DNA from: an uncultured Eubacteriales bacterium
GTDB lineage: Bacteria > Bacillota > Clostridia > Oscillospirales > Oscillospiraceae
Assembly: GCA_900315595.1 (NCBI GenBank)
Contig: OMZQ01000006.1
Span: forward strand, 93,221 to 157,220
Reading direction: 5' to 3'
DNA: 64,000 nt
The notes under the pieces were generated by a model. That model made no database searches. It was given only the letters and a program-made list of their open reading frames with translations, and was not told the DNA's origin. The translations under genes were made by a program, and so were the position numbers. Below are positions 6,848 to 15,817 of the stretch, piece by piece (the stretch's first letter is position 1; the number at the start of each line of letters is the position of its first letter).

Positions 6848-9232
6848 ATGAACAAACAACAATCCCGCATCGAACCGGCACAAGGCGAGCTTCGTATTCC
6901 CGTCGGTCTGCCTGCGGATTTCGTGCCCACCGAAAGCGGCGGTCTGACCGCCGCGCAGGCTGCGCGGCGGGCGGAGGCCGGACAGGCGAACCGCCAGACC
7001 CGCGACCCCGGCAAGTCCACCGGGCAGATCGTTGCGGAAAATCTTTTTACTCTCTTTAATCTGCTGAACTTCGCGCTGGCGATCTGTCTGGCGCTGGTCG
7101 GCTCGTGGCGGAACATGCTCTTTCTGGGCGTCGTTTTTTCCAACACGCTGATCGGCACGGTTCAGTCCATCCGGGCCCGACAAACGCTGAACAAGCTCCG
7201 TCTGCTCCAGACCCGGAACGCCCATCCCATCCGCGACGGGCAGGAGGTCGAATGTCCGCCGGAGGAGCTGGTGCTGGGCGACCTGGTGGTCCTGCGGGCC
7301 GGGGAACAGCTCCCCGCCGACGCCATCGTGCGTGAGGGCCGCTGTGCCGCCGACGAATCCCTTCTGACCGGCGAGAGCGAGCCCGTGGTCCGGCAGGAGG
7401 GCGACTGGCTGATGTCCGGGAGCTTCCTGACCGAGGGCAAGGTCACGGCCCAGCTCGCAGCCGTGGGCGACGATTCCTACGCCGCGCGGCTGATGCGGAG
7501 CGCGCGTGTGATCCGCACGCCCAAGTCCGAGCTGATGACGGAGCTCAACCATCTGGTCAGTCTGGTCAGCCGGATCCTTGTGCCGATCGGCATTCTGCTG
7601 TTCTGCCGGGAATACTTTCTTCAGCACGCTCCGATCCAACAGGCCGTTCCCGAGGCCGTGGCCGCGATGATCGGCATGATCCCCGAGGGTCTGATCCTTC
7701 TGACCTCCGTGGCGCTGCTGGCGGGTGTGGTCAAGCTTGGCAAGCGGCAGACCCTGGTGCAGGAGCTCTTCGGCATCGAGAGCCTGGCCCGGGTAGACGT
7801 CCTCTGCGTGGACAAGACCGGAACCCTGACCACGGGCGAGATGACGCTGGACGAAACGATCCCGATGGATGCGGACGAGGCCGAGCTGAACGCAGCCGCA
7901 GCCCGCTTCCTCGGCGCGTTCGAGGCAGCGTCCGGAACGCTCCGCGCGCTGGCGGACGCGATCCCCGCCGCGGAGAACACCGCCCTTGCGACCCTCCCCT
8001 TCTCCTCGGCGCGGAAGAAATCCGCGGCCAGCTTCTCCGACGGGACGACGCTGATCCTCGGCGCGCCGTCCTTCGTGCTGGACGCCGTGCCCGATCGCGT
8101 GACCGAGGCAAGCGAGCAGGGCTACCGCGTGCTTGCTCTGGCGGAGGCGGAAGGCGCGATCTCCGGGACCGAGCTTCCGCCCGTCCGGCGCTGTCTCGGT
8201 CTCTTCCTTCTGCGCGATACGCTGCGGCCCTCGGTCAAGGACACTCTGGCCTGGTTCTCGCGCGAGGGCGTCTCAGTGCGGGTCCTTTCGGGCGACGATC
8301 CGCGAACCGTTTCGGCGGTGGCGCGGACGCTGGAGCTGCCCGGAGCCGACCGAATTGCGGACTGCTCCCTTCTCAGCGACGACGAGCTCCGCGCTGCGGC
8401 AGCGGACAAGGTGATCTTCGGACGGCTGACCCCGGCGCGGAAACAGATTTTGGTGGAGGCGCTCAAGGCGGATGGACACAGCGTTGCCATGACCGGCGAC
8501 GGCGTGAACGACATTCCCTCGCTCAAGGCGGCAGACTGCTCCATCGCCATCGGCGGCGGCGCGGAGGCCACGGAGCATGCGGCGCAGATTGTCCTGTTGG
8601 ACCGCGACTTCAACTCGCTCCCCGCCGTGGTGGCGGAGGGCCGCCGCGTGATCGGCAATATTACCAGAACCGCTTCGTTGTATCTGGTGAAAACGCTGTA
8701 TTCCTTTGTGCTGGGGCTGATCATGGTCTTCCTGCCCCTGCGCTATCCCTTCCAGCCCATCCATCTGACCCTGATCAGCGCCTTGAGCATCGGAACGCCC
8801 TCCTTCTTCCTGGCCCTGGAGCCGAGCTCTGAGCGGGCGTCCGGGCATTTCCTCAAGCGGATCCTCCTGCGGGCGGTCCCGGGGGCCCTGGCCGTTGTCT
8901 GCTGCGCGATCGCCTCGATGATCCTGTCCCATCGCGGCGCGGGCCATACCGTTGCCGCAACGATGGCCGCCGTCGCCGCCGGCTGGATCGGGCTTGCGAA
9001 TCTGGCGCTGACCTGCCGCCCGTTTACCAGACTGCGCGTCGCCGTCTGCATTGCAATGGTGATCGGCTACGTCGGCGCGCTGGCATTCCTGCCGAAGCTG
9101 TTTTTGCTTGAGATTTACGCGATGACCGGAACAAACTGGCTTCAGCTCGGCGCAATCACGGTCGGCGGCCTGGCTGTCCTTCTGGTCGGAACGAAGGCTT
9201 TGACCCCGGCGGTCCGGCGGCTGGAGCATTGA
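6848..9232 (+). CDS. CtpE-like cation-transporting P-type ATPase
   Basis: 794 residues. Standard P-type order: actuator loop with LLTGESEP near residue 173, membrane segment M4 with MIPEGLILLTS near 278, phosphorylation site DKTGTLT from Asp-322, hinge MTGDGVND near 548, and five to six C-terminal membrane segments. There are no N-terminal metal-binding CxxC domains and no CPC in M4, so it is not a P1B heavy-metal pump; the PEGL motif and the overall sequence resemble mycobacterial CtpE, which is linked to calcium uptake. The substrate here is inference. The start ATG 6848 has GGCGGAGGAG upstream. It is read alone from its own promoter; two copies of a 22-bp repeat lie just after the stop. 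Confidence 0.85.
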   Translation: MNKQQSRIEPAQGELRIPVGLPADFVPTESGGLTAAQAARRAEAGQANRQTRDPGKSTGQIVAENLFTLFNLLNFALAICLALVGSWRNMLFLGVVFSNTLIGTVQSIRARQTLNKLRLLQTRNAHPIRDGQEVECPPEELVLGDLVVLRAGEQLPADAIVREGRCAADESLLTGESEPVVRQEGDWLMSGSFLTEGKVTAQLAAVGDDSYAARLMRSARVIRTPKSELMTELNHLVSLVSRILVPIGILLFCREYFLQHAPIQQAVPEAVAAMIGMIPEGLILLTSVALLAGVVKLGKRQTLVQELFGIESLARVDVLCVDKTGTLTTGEMTLDETIPMDADEAELNAAAARFLGAFEAASGTLRALADAIPAAENTALATLPFSSARKKSAASFSDGTTLILGAPSFVLDAVPDRVTEASEQGYRVLALAEAEGAISGTELPPVRRCLGLFLLRDTLRPSVKDTLAWFSREGVSVRVLSGDDPRTVSAVARTLELPGADRIADCSLLSDDELRAAAADKVIFGRLTPARKQILVEALKADGHSVAMTGDGVNDIPSLKAADCSIAIGGGAEATEHAAQIVLLDRDFNSLPAVVAEGRRVIGNITRTASLYLVKTLYSFVLGLIMVFLPLRYPFQPIHLTLISALSIGTPSFFLALEPSSERASGHFLKRILLRAVPGALAVVCCAIASMILSHRGAGHTVAATMAAVAAGWIGLANLALTCRPFTRLRVAVCIAMVIGYVGALAFLPKLFLLEIYAMTGTNWLQLGAITVGGLAVLLVGTKALTPAVRRLEH

Positions 9233-9236
9233 TCTC

Positions 9237-9280
9237 GTTTCCTGTACCGGCCGCAAACGTTTCCTGTACCGGCCGCAAAC
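9237..9280 (+). repeat. Two perfect tandem 22-bp repeats upstream of a promoter
   Basis: The units 9237-9258 and 9259-9280 are identical and contain the core TGTACCGGCCGCAAAC. They end 6 bp before the -35 box of the VUT-transporter promoter, a position typical of an activator or repressor site. There are only two copies and no spacers, so this is not a CRISPR array. Confidence 0.75.
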
Positions 9281-9286
9281 TTCTGC

Positions 9287-9315
9287 TTGCATTCTGCCGG
9301 GCGATGTGCTATAGT
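9287..9315 (+). promoter_or_regulatory. Promoter of the VUT transporter gene
   Basis: TTGCAT at 9287-9292, a 17-bp spacer and TATAGT at 9310-9315. Transcription would start near 9322, leaving a leader of about 60 nt that holds the riboswitch-like element. Confidence 0.8.
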
Positions 9316-9334
9316 AGGGGGCGCAACTGAATAA

Positions 9335-9370
9335 CGGTGTTCTTGATAACCACCGCAAAAAAACAAGGAG
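9335..9370 (+). promoter_or_regulatory. preQ1-I-like riboswitch
   Basis: The leader has a 5-bp stem (CGGTG 9335-9339 with CACCG 9351-9355), an 11-nt loop TTCTTGATAAC, and an A-rich tail CAAAAAAACAAGG. Loop CTTG (9342-9345) can pair with tail CAAG (9364-9367), giving the H-type pseudoknot of class I preQ1 riboswitches, whose consensus has the same stem size, a UUCUAG-type loop and an A-rich tail ending near the ribosome binding site. Here the tail overlaps AAGGAG (9365-9370), so ligand binding should block translation. The downstream gene is a queuosine-precursor-type transporter, which fits. Confidence 0.8.
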
Positions 9371-9380
9371 TGTATTTCCC

Positions 9381-10085
9381 ATGAAAAAAACCGTTTCCGA
9401 ATTCCGCAATCTCGTCCGTACCGTCCCGCCGCTGCTCGTGACGCTGCTGGTTCTCTCCATTGTGGGCATGAACCTTTTGGCAAACAAGAGCATTCAGACC
9501 GGCGTTGACTGGCTGGCGCTGGATTGCGGGATCTTGTTTTCCTGGCTCTGCTTCCTTTCGATGGACGTGCTGACCCATTGCTACGGCCCCAGAGCTGCCA
9601 GCATGATGTCCGTGGTCGCCCTGCTGATGAATCTTCTGATGGCCGCCATCTTCTTCCTGGCAGCCCGAATCCCCGGCGTCTGGGGCGAGAGCTTCGTGGA
9701 GGGCAGCGAGGCGACCATCAACACCGCGCTCAACAACACCTTCCGCGGCACCTGGTTCATCCTGCTGGGCAGCTCGATCGCCTTCGTGGCCTCTGCGGTC
9801 TTCAACAATTTCCTCAACTACGGCATCGGACGCCTGCTCAAGCGGAAGGACGGCTTCGGCAGCTTCGCCCTGCGCGCCTACGTCTCCACCTTCCTGGCGC
9901 AGTTTGCGGACAACCTGATCTTTGCGCTTCTGGTCAGCCGGATCTTTTTCGGCTGGACCCTGCTGCAGTGCTTCACCTGCGCGCTGACCGGCGCGGTGAT
10001 GGAGCTGCTCTTTGAGATTCTGTTCTCCCCCCTGGGCTACCGCGTGGCAAAGCGGATCATGGCGGCCCGGGGCGGGAACGCCTGA
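9381..10085 (+). CDS. VUT-family transporter, probable queuosine precursor uptake protein
   Basis: 234 residues, mostly hydrophobic, with about six membrane helices. The family (YhhQ-like, Vut_1) imports queuosine precursors such as preQ1 or queuine. Family-like features include GMNLLANK in the first helix, acidic and aromatic residues in LDCGILFSWLCFLSMDVLTHCYG, and the C-terminal QFADNLIFALLV and FEILFSPLGYRVAKRI stretches. The start ATG 9381 sits 10 nt after AAGGAG. The preQ1-like element just upstream supports the function independently of the protein sequence. A short-chain dehydrogenase gene follows after 13 bp and is probably cotranscribed. Confidence 0.85.
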   Translation: MKKTVSEFRNLVRTVPPLLVTLLVLSIVGMNLLANKSIQTGVDWLALDCGILFSWLCFLSMDVLTHCYGPRAASMMSVVALLMNLLMAAIFFLAARIPGVWGESFVEGSEATINTALNNTFRGTWFILLGSSIAFVASAVFNNFLNYGIGRLLKRKDGFGSFALRAYVSTFLAQFADNLIFALLVSRIFFGWTLLQCFTCALTGAVMELLFEILFSPLGYRVAKRIMAARGGNA

Positions 10086-10098
10086 CGGAGGAGTGCCC

Positions 10099-10746
10099 AT
10101 GAACGTACTCATCACCGGCACCGGCGCAGGGATCGGTCTTGCCATTGCCCGGCGCTTTCTGCGTGAGGGTCACGCCGTCTGGGGTGTGGACCGGACGGAA
10201 AGCCCGATCACTGAGCCCGGCTACCGCCACCTTTGCGCAGACATCCGCGCGGCGGAATCCCTCGACCTCCCGCAGCCGGAGATCCTCATCAACAACGCGG
10301 GCACGCTGGAGGAGCAGGATGCGATCGCGGTCAATCTGGAAGGAACGATCCGCTTTACAGAGCGCTTTCTGGACAGCCCCCGTCTTCGGTCCGTCCTGTT
10401 CATCGCCTCCGCCTCCGCCCGCAACGGCGCGGAGTTTCCCCGGTACGTTGCCAGCAAGGCGGGCCTCGTGGGCTACATGAAGAATCTTGCCCTCACGCTG
10501 GCAAAGCGGGGCGTGGTGTGCAACAGCATCTCGCCCGGCGGCGTCATCACCGGGGCAAACCGGCACATTCTGGACTCCGAGACACTTTACGCCGCGGTGA
10601 AGGCCGAGACCCTGCTGGGCAAGTGGGCCGAGCCGGAGGAGATCGCGGATCTGGCCTGGTATCTCACCGTGGTCAACCGCTCCATCACCGGCGAGGATAT
10701 TCTGATCGACAACGGCGAGATGCTCAAGTCGAACTTCATCTGGTAA
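10099..10746 (+). CDS. Short-chain dehydrogenase/reductase (SDR) family protein
   Basis: 215 residues, somewhat shorter than a typical 250-residue classical SDR. The nucleotide-binding motif TGTGAGIG is at residues 6-13, ILINNAG at about 64-70, the catalytic Ser in FIASASARNG and YVASK at about 117-121, followed by NSISPGGVITGAN and SITGEDILIDNGE. It should be an NAD(P)-dependent oxidoreductase; the substrate cannot be told. The start ATG 10099 follows CGGAGGAG; an in-frame upstream extension overlaps the VUT gene in another frame and is not used. It probably forms an operon with the VUT gene, but I know of no established role for an SDR in queuosine salvage. Confidence 0.8.
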   Translation: MNVLITGTGAGIGLAIARRFLREGHAVWGVDRTESPITEPGYRHLCADIRAAESLDLPQPEILINNAGTLEEQDAIAVNLEGTIRFTERFLDSPRLRSVLFIASASARNGAEFPRYVASKAGLVGYMKNLALTLAKRGVVCNSISPGGVITGANRHILDSETLYAAVKAETLLGKWAEPEEIADLAWYLTVVNRSITGEDILIDNGEMLKSNFIW

Positions 10747-10870
10747 GACCGGAAGGGCGGCGACAAGCCCTGATGCAGCCATAAAAAACGCACCTGCAAA
10801 ACCGGCCCGGGTTGTGCTGCAATCCGGGCTTCGGCTTTGCCCTGTTCCCAAAAAATTAACAATTATTGGG
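10747..10870. other. Short intergenic region before groES promoter
   Basis: It contains AACCGGCCCGGGTTGTGCTGCAATCC-type GC-rich inverted sequence around 10800-10835 without a U-tract and nothing that looks coding. Confidence 0.4.
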
Positions 10871-10898
10871 TTGACAATGACGGAATCCGTGCTATAAT
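10871..10898 (+). promoter_or_regulatory. groESL promoter
   Basis: TTGACA at 10871-10876, a 16-bp spacer and TATAAT at 10893-10898, immediately upstream of CIRCE. Confidence 0.9.
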
Positions 10899-10902
10899 AC
10901 GT

Positions 10903-10929
10903 TTAGCACTCAGGAAAGATGAGTGCTAA
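10903..10929 (+). promoter_or_regulatory. CIRCE operator (HrcA site)
   Basis: Perfect TTAGCACTC-N9-GAGTGCTAA. It is the HrcA repressor site of class I heat-shock operons and lies at the transcription start of groESL. hrcA itself is not in the window. Confidence 0.97.
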
Positions 10930-11004
10930 ATCTGGGGAAACAGCGCGAACAGACCTGTTTGACTTTCCCCCTGAAACCGTAATAATTTTAAGGAGGCATT
11001 CCTA

Positions 11005-11289
11005 ATGACGTTAAAACCCTTAGCTGACCGTGTCCTGCTCAAGGCCACGGAGGCGGAAGAAACCACCAAGTCCGGCATCATTCTCTCCACCGCGAACAAG
11101 GAGAAGCCCGTCATCTCCGAGGTCGTTGCGGTCGGTCCCGGCGGCGTTGTGGACGGCAAGGAAGTCGTCATGACAGTCAAGGCCGGCGACAAGGTCGTCG
11201 TTGCCAAGTACGCAGGCACTGAGGTCAAGCTGGACGGCGTGGAATACTCCATCGTCCGCCAGAGCGATATTTTAGCGATTGTCGAATAA
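11005..11289 (+). CDS. groES: Co-chaperonin GroES
   Basis: 94 residues, full length. It forms the heptameric lid on the GroEL folding chamber in the cytoplasm. Typical features are LKPLADRVLLK at the start, the mobile-loop region ETTKSGIILS, VGPGG, and the ending GVEYSIVRQSDILAIVE. The ribosome binding site is AAGGAGG about 8 nt before ATG 11005. It is the first gene of the CIRCE-controlled operon, 15 bp before groEL. Confidence 0.98.
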   Translation: MTLKPLADRVLLKATEAEETTKSGIILSTANKEKPVISEVVAVGPGGVVDGKEVVMTVKAGDKVVVAKYAGTEVKLDGVEYSIVRQSDILAIVE

Positions 11290-12948
<1,659 letters not shown>

Positions 12949-12978
12949 GCCACAGTCCTGCAACCGTATAACCACTCT

Positions 12979-13018
12979 GGGGCCGTATCGCTGAAAAGCG
13001 ATACGGCCCCAGGTTTTG
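12979..13018 (+). terminator. groESL terminator
   Basis: A perfect 14-bp stem with a GAAA tetraloop (12979-12992 with 12997-13010) is followed by AGGTTTTG. Confidence 0.9.
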
Positions 13019-13029
13019 TCCGCCTCGGT

Positions 13030-14061
13030 TCACGCGCGCCCGCTGATCAGGATATACGGGTGCAGCTCCGGGTCCAGCCAGGTCAGGACGCGGCGCATCT
13101 CCTGCTCCGGGAGGCCGACGCAGCCGCCGGTCGCGCCGGTGGCGCAGTGGAGAAAGATCGCGCAGCCGCGATCCGGGGACGGATCGGGCGGGAGGTTGTA
13201 GCCGATCACGCAGGCATAGGCGTAGCAGCGCGGATAATCTTCCAGATGCTCCGCGTCGTCATAGTCCCATGCTTCCAGCAGGTTTGGGTCGCCCCGCTCC
13301 TGCCAGGTGTTGAAATAGACGGAATCCGCATCGCAGACCCAGTCCGACTGCGGCGTCACGTCCCGCCAGGCCAGGCGCAGGCCCTCCGGCTTTTCCGCGT
13401 TTCCGAAGGCCGGACCCAGGCTCCAGAGCCCCGCCGGGGAGGTATCCGAGTATCGTCTTCGGTCGTGGGCGATTCCGTTCGCGCCGACCCATCCGTCCAT
13501 GCCCAGCAGGGAATGAACGGGCTGCCAGTTACCGCCGTCATCCTTTTCATAACAGCTTGCGCGCATCGTGACGCCGTCGGTCTGGGCGGAGACCAGCAGA
13601 AGCTGACGGCAGCCGAGAGCGTCCAAGTCGGAGAAATCAAGCCCCTCCACGCACATCCACTTCGTCAGAAACTGCCACGGGGAGCACGCAGCATCCGGGG
13701 GAAAGGCGTCGGCACGCGCCGGGTCCCACGCCACGGTCGTATCTCCCGGCAGCGGCTGGAACGGCGGTTGGGACGGCTCCGTGACAGGGTCGGTCGGCTC
13801 CGGGCCGGCGGTTTCCGCAGATGGCTGGGCGGCGGTCTTCGTCGGAATCGCAGCGGACTCCGCAGCGGGGGCGACCGATTCCGGGGCTGACGTACCTGTG
13901 GACGGCTGCGCAGCGGCGGGCGAATGAAGAAGCCCGTTCGCCGCCTTGTCTGCGCCCGCCGTTTCCGGACCGGACCGTCTGCCCGCCCGGACACAGGCGG
14001 AGAGCAGCAGGGAGAGGCCGAGCATCCAGATCACAACGGATCGAATCGCGTTCCGTTTCAT
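13030..14061 (-). CDS. Lipoprotein with L,D-transpeptidase (YkuD)-like catalytic domain
   Basis: 343 residues. A lipoprotein signal (MKRNAIRSVVIWMLGLSLLLSAC) with the lipobox Cys at residue 23 is followed by about 90 residues of Pro/Ala/Thr/Ser-rich linker, a likely cell-wall spacer. The C-terminal domain ends in GCAIFLHCATGATGGCVGLPEQEMRRVLTWLDP, where His and the GCVGLPE cysteine match the H-x(n)-[S/T]-x-GC active site of YkuD-fold L,D-transpeptidases that make 3-3 peptidoglycan links or anchor proteins. The start ATG 14061 has AAAGGAG; in-frame sequence further upstream crosses a terminator and is not used. The substrate is inferred; the family also includes members of unknown function with this TGGCV variant. 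Confidence 0.75.
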   Translation of the reverse strand: MKRNAIRSVVIWMLGLSLLLSACVRAGRRSGPETAGADKAANGLLHSPAAAQPSTGTSAPESVAPAAESAAIPTKTAAQPSAETAGPEPTDPVTEPSQPPFQPLPGDTTVAWDPARADAFPPDAACSPWQFLTKWMCVEGLDFSDLDALGCRQLLLVSAQTDGVTMRASCYEKDDGGNWQPVHSLLGMDGWVGANGIAHDRRRYSDTSPAGLWSLGPAFGNAEKPEGLRLAWRDVTPQSDWVCDADSVYFNTWQERGDPNLLEAWDYDDAEHLEDYPRCYAYACVIGYNLPPDPSPDRGCAIFLHCATGATGGCVGLPEQEMRRVLTWLDPELHPYILISGRA

Positions 14062-14090
14062 GCGAACAGCTCCTTTCTGCATCAGCAAAG

Positions 14091-14131
14091 AAAAGGGCCG
14101 CTTCCCGTCTCCGATCGGAACGGGAAGCGGC
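14091..14131 (-). terminator. Terminator after the sigma/anti-sigma-like pair
   Basis: A 12-bp perfect stem (14097-14108 with 14120-14131) is followed on the minus strand by CCTTTTCTTTG. It separates the sigma-factor operon from the lipoprotein gene, although read-through is possible since no promoter is evident for the latter. Confidence 0.75.
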
Positions 14132-14158
14132 AATTTCGATTGTATTTCTGACGGACGG

Positions 14159-14704
14159 CTAAGGAGTCTCGTTCGGCGACTGGGCCTCATAGACCTCCCA
14201 GAGATTCGTCTCTTGGTCCTGTCGGAGGAAATAGAGCCGCTCCAGGCGTCCGTCCTTCTCCCAGGTCTTCGTGTGGTCGTATTGGACGGTATAGACGGCG
14301 CGGACGACCAGGAAGTGATGCTCGATGTAGTCGTCGCTCCAGCCGTAGGAACGGGCCAGCTCGCTGCCCTTGAGATTCTCCTTCCAGCGAGCGGTCTCGG
14401 CCTCATCGATCTCCGCCCGCTCAAACGAGGCGGACTGGGTGTACTCCCAGTTGATCTCTCCCTCCACCGCGCTCTGAACCACGGCGAGCGGGTCGTTGGA
14501 CGGTCTCTGCCACCAGCCGTTCACCATCCCGACCCGGTAGACCGTAAAGCCGCTGAACAGCAGGATCACGGCGGCAGCCGCAGCGATCGCAAACGTGCGC
14601 AGGCGGTTCCGTTTCGAGCCGAAGCCCGTCGATTCCGGCTTCGCGTCCTGGAGCCAGCGATCGTCCACGGCATCCAGCGCTTCTAAAATCTGTTCCGATT
14701 TCAC
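14159..14704 (-). CDS. Single-pass membrane protein coupled to sigma factor (possible anti-sigma)
   Basis: 181 residues from GTG 14704, which overlaps the sigma-factor stop (GTGA) and has AAAGGAG upstream. The layout is a cytoplasmic N-terminus of about 38 residues (SEQILEALDAVDDRWLQDA), one membrane helix at about 39-56 (FAIAAAAAVILLFSGFTV), and an outside domain of about 120 residues rich in W, Y and E. Position, coupling and topology are those of anti-sigma factors, but the N-terminus is too short for a recognisable zinc anti-sigma domain, so the role is inference. The outside domain could be the sensor. Confidence 0.6.
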   Translation of the reverse strand: MKSEQILEALDAVDDRWLQDAKPESTGFGSKRNRLRTFAIAAAAAVILLFSGFTVYRVGMVNGWWQRPSNDPLAVVQSAVEGEINWEYTQSASFERAEIDEAETARWKENLKGSELARSYGWSDDYIEHHFLVVRAVYTVQYDHTKTWEKDGRLERLYFLRQDQETNLWEVYEAQSPNETP

Positions 14705-15258
14705 AGATAATTCTCCTTTCGCAAGTAGGCTTGCAGCTTTTTCCGGCTTCGGCTCAGCATGGATTTGACCTTGCTCTCGCTGAAGCCGAAGCGTTGACTG
14801 ATCGCGGTGATCGGATCGAGATACCAGTAGCGGCACAGGAAGACCCGACGCTCCGTCTGCGGCAGTCCGTCCACAAACCGCCGCAGGGCTTCGCCCAGCT
14901 CCTTTTCGATGACTTCCTGCTCCGGCGTTGAACCGCCTCTGACACACGCATCCAGTTCCTCCAGCGCCAGCTCGACCTGACCGCCGCCTCGCTTCTCGCG
15001 GTAGAGGTCGCGCAGGCGCTTGAGGGAGACGCGGCGCGTGATCTTGCCCAGAAAGGTACGAAGGATCGCGGGCTGGGCCGGCGGCATGGCGTTCCACGCG
15101 CCGAGCCAGGTGTCGTTCACGGCCTCCTCGGCGTCTGAGCGAAAAGAGAGGATATTGCAGGCGATTGCCTGACAGTATGCCCCGTATTTCGACATACTCT
15201 CCCGGATCGCGCGCTCCGAGCGCGCCCAGTACAGGGCGACGATCTGTTCATCCTCCAC
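14701..15258 (-). CDS. ECF-type RNA polymerase sigma factor
   Basis: 185 residues. Region 2 includes MSKYGAYCQAIACNILSFRSDAEEAVNDTWLGAWNAMPP (Asp/Glu-rich 2.1-2.2 helix and the DNA-melting Trp area), and region 4 includes LPQTERRVFLCRYWYLDPITAISQRFGFSESKVKSMLSRSRKKL with a helix-turn-helix. The start GTG 15258 has AGGAG 8 nt upstream; an ATG at 15276 has a poorer site. A 13-bp palindrome GAAAGG-T-CCTTTC at 15284-15296 lies just upstream. It forms an operon with the coupled membrane protein. Target genes are unknown; the neighbouring cell-wall lipoprotein is one candidate. Confidence 0.88.
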   Translation of the reverse strand: MEDEQIVALYWARSERAIRESMSKYGAYCQAIACNILSFRSDAEEAVNDTWLGAWNAMPPAQPAILRTFLGKITRRVSLKRLRDLYREKRGGGQVELALEELDACVRGGSTPEQEVIEKELGEALRRFVDGLPQTERRVFLCRYWYLDPITAISQRFGFSESKVKSMLSRSRKKLQAYLRKENYL

Positions 15259-15351
15259 GGTATCATCTCCTATCATCCGTTTTGAAAGGTCCTTTCACCG
15301 TTCTACTACCCGTTTTTCCCGCTTCGTCGCAGAGTGAAGCATATATTTTGC

Positions 15352-15403
15352 AAAAAGGGCGGTACCGAGCCTGCGCTTCTGCAAGCTCGGTACCGCCCTT
15401 TTT
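15352..15403. terminator. Bidirectional terminator
   Basis: A near-perfect 19-bp inverted repeat (15352-15370 with 15385-15403) whose ends are A-rich on one side and T-rich on the other, so it can terminate on both strands. It closes the small membrane-protein gene on the minus strand. Confidence 0.85.
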
Positions 15404-15425
15404 CCCGTGCGGGGTCCCTCCGGCT

Positions 15426-15668
15426 CTACGCCGTCAGGCCCTTGGCCCAGGCGACGACGTCGGAGAAGACCGCCGGATAGAAAAAATAGAGGATTCCCAG
15501 CGCCGCGGCAATGATCAGCAGGATCCGACCGACAGCCTTGGCGGCGGTCAGCGCGACCAGCAGGGCGGCAATGCCGATGACAAGCGCAGCCACCTGCGGG
15601 ATCTTGATGTTGGCCGCCCAGGTCTGAAACCACTGCGCGATCTGACTGAAAAACGATAGATAGACCAT
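15426..15668 (-). CDS. Small membrane protein of unknown function
   Basis: 80 residues with two hydrophobic helices: about 26-46 (PQVAALVIGIAALLVALTAA) and about 48-64 (GRILLIIAAALGILYFF). The N-terminal 25 residues are amphipathic (SQIAQWFQTWAANIK). AAAGGAG lies 7 nt before ATG 15668. I do not recognise the family. It stands alone between a terminator and the trxB terminator, so it should be a single-gene transcript. Confidence 0.7.
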   Translation of the reverse strand: MVYLSFFSQIAQWFQTWAANIKIPQVAALVIGIAALLVALTAAKAVGRILLIIAAALGILYFFYPAVFSDVVAWAKGLTA

Positions 15669-15768
15669 AACGATGCTCCTTTCCGGCCCCCGCGGGGCCC
15701 TGTCCTCCTTATTGTACTCCCTTTTCCCGAAAAAGGCAACTGTAATCTCGCCCGAGAGAAAAGCAGAC

Positions 15769-15803
15769 GATCCGCCGGGGCCCGACCGGGGCCTCGGCGG
15801 ATC
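15769..15803 (-). terminator. Terminator after trxB
   Basis: GATCCGCCG at 15769-15777 pairs with CGGCGGATC at 15795-15803 around a GC-rich inner stem. The U-tract is weak (GCTTTTCTC starts 9 nt later). Confidence 0.6.
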
Positions 15804-15817
15804 TGGTTTGAATCGGA

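Noticed and set aside
6676..7059. A 127-residue open frame overlapping the start of the P-type ATPase gene
   Set aside because: No ribosome binding site; the overlapping frame shows clear P-type ATPase homology from ATG 6848.
9237..9280. Two direct repeats considered as a CRISPR array
   Set aside because: Only two units, head to tail with no spacers, and no cas genes.
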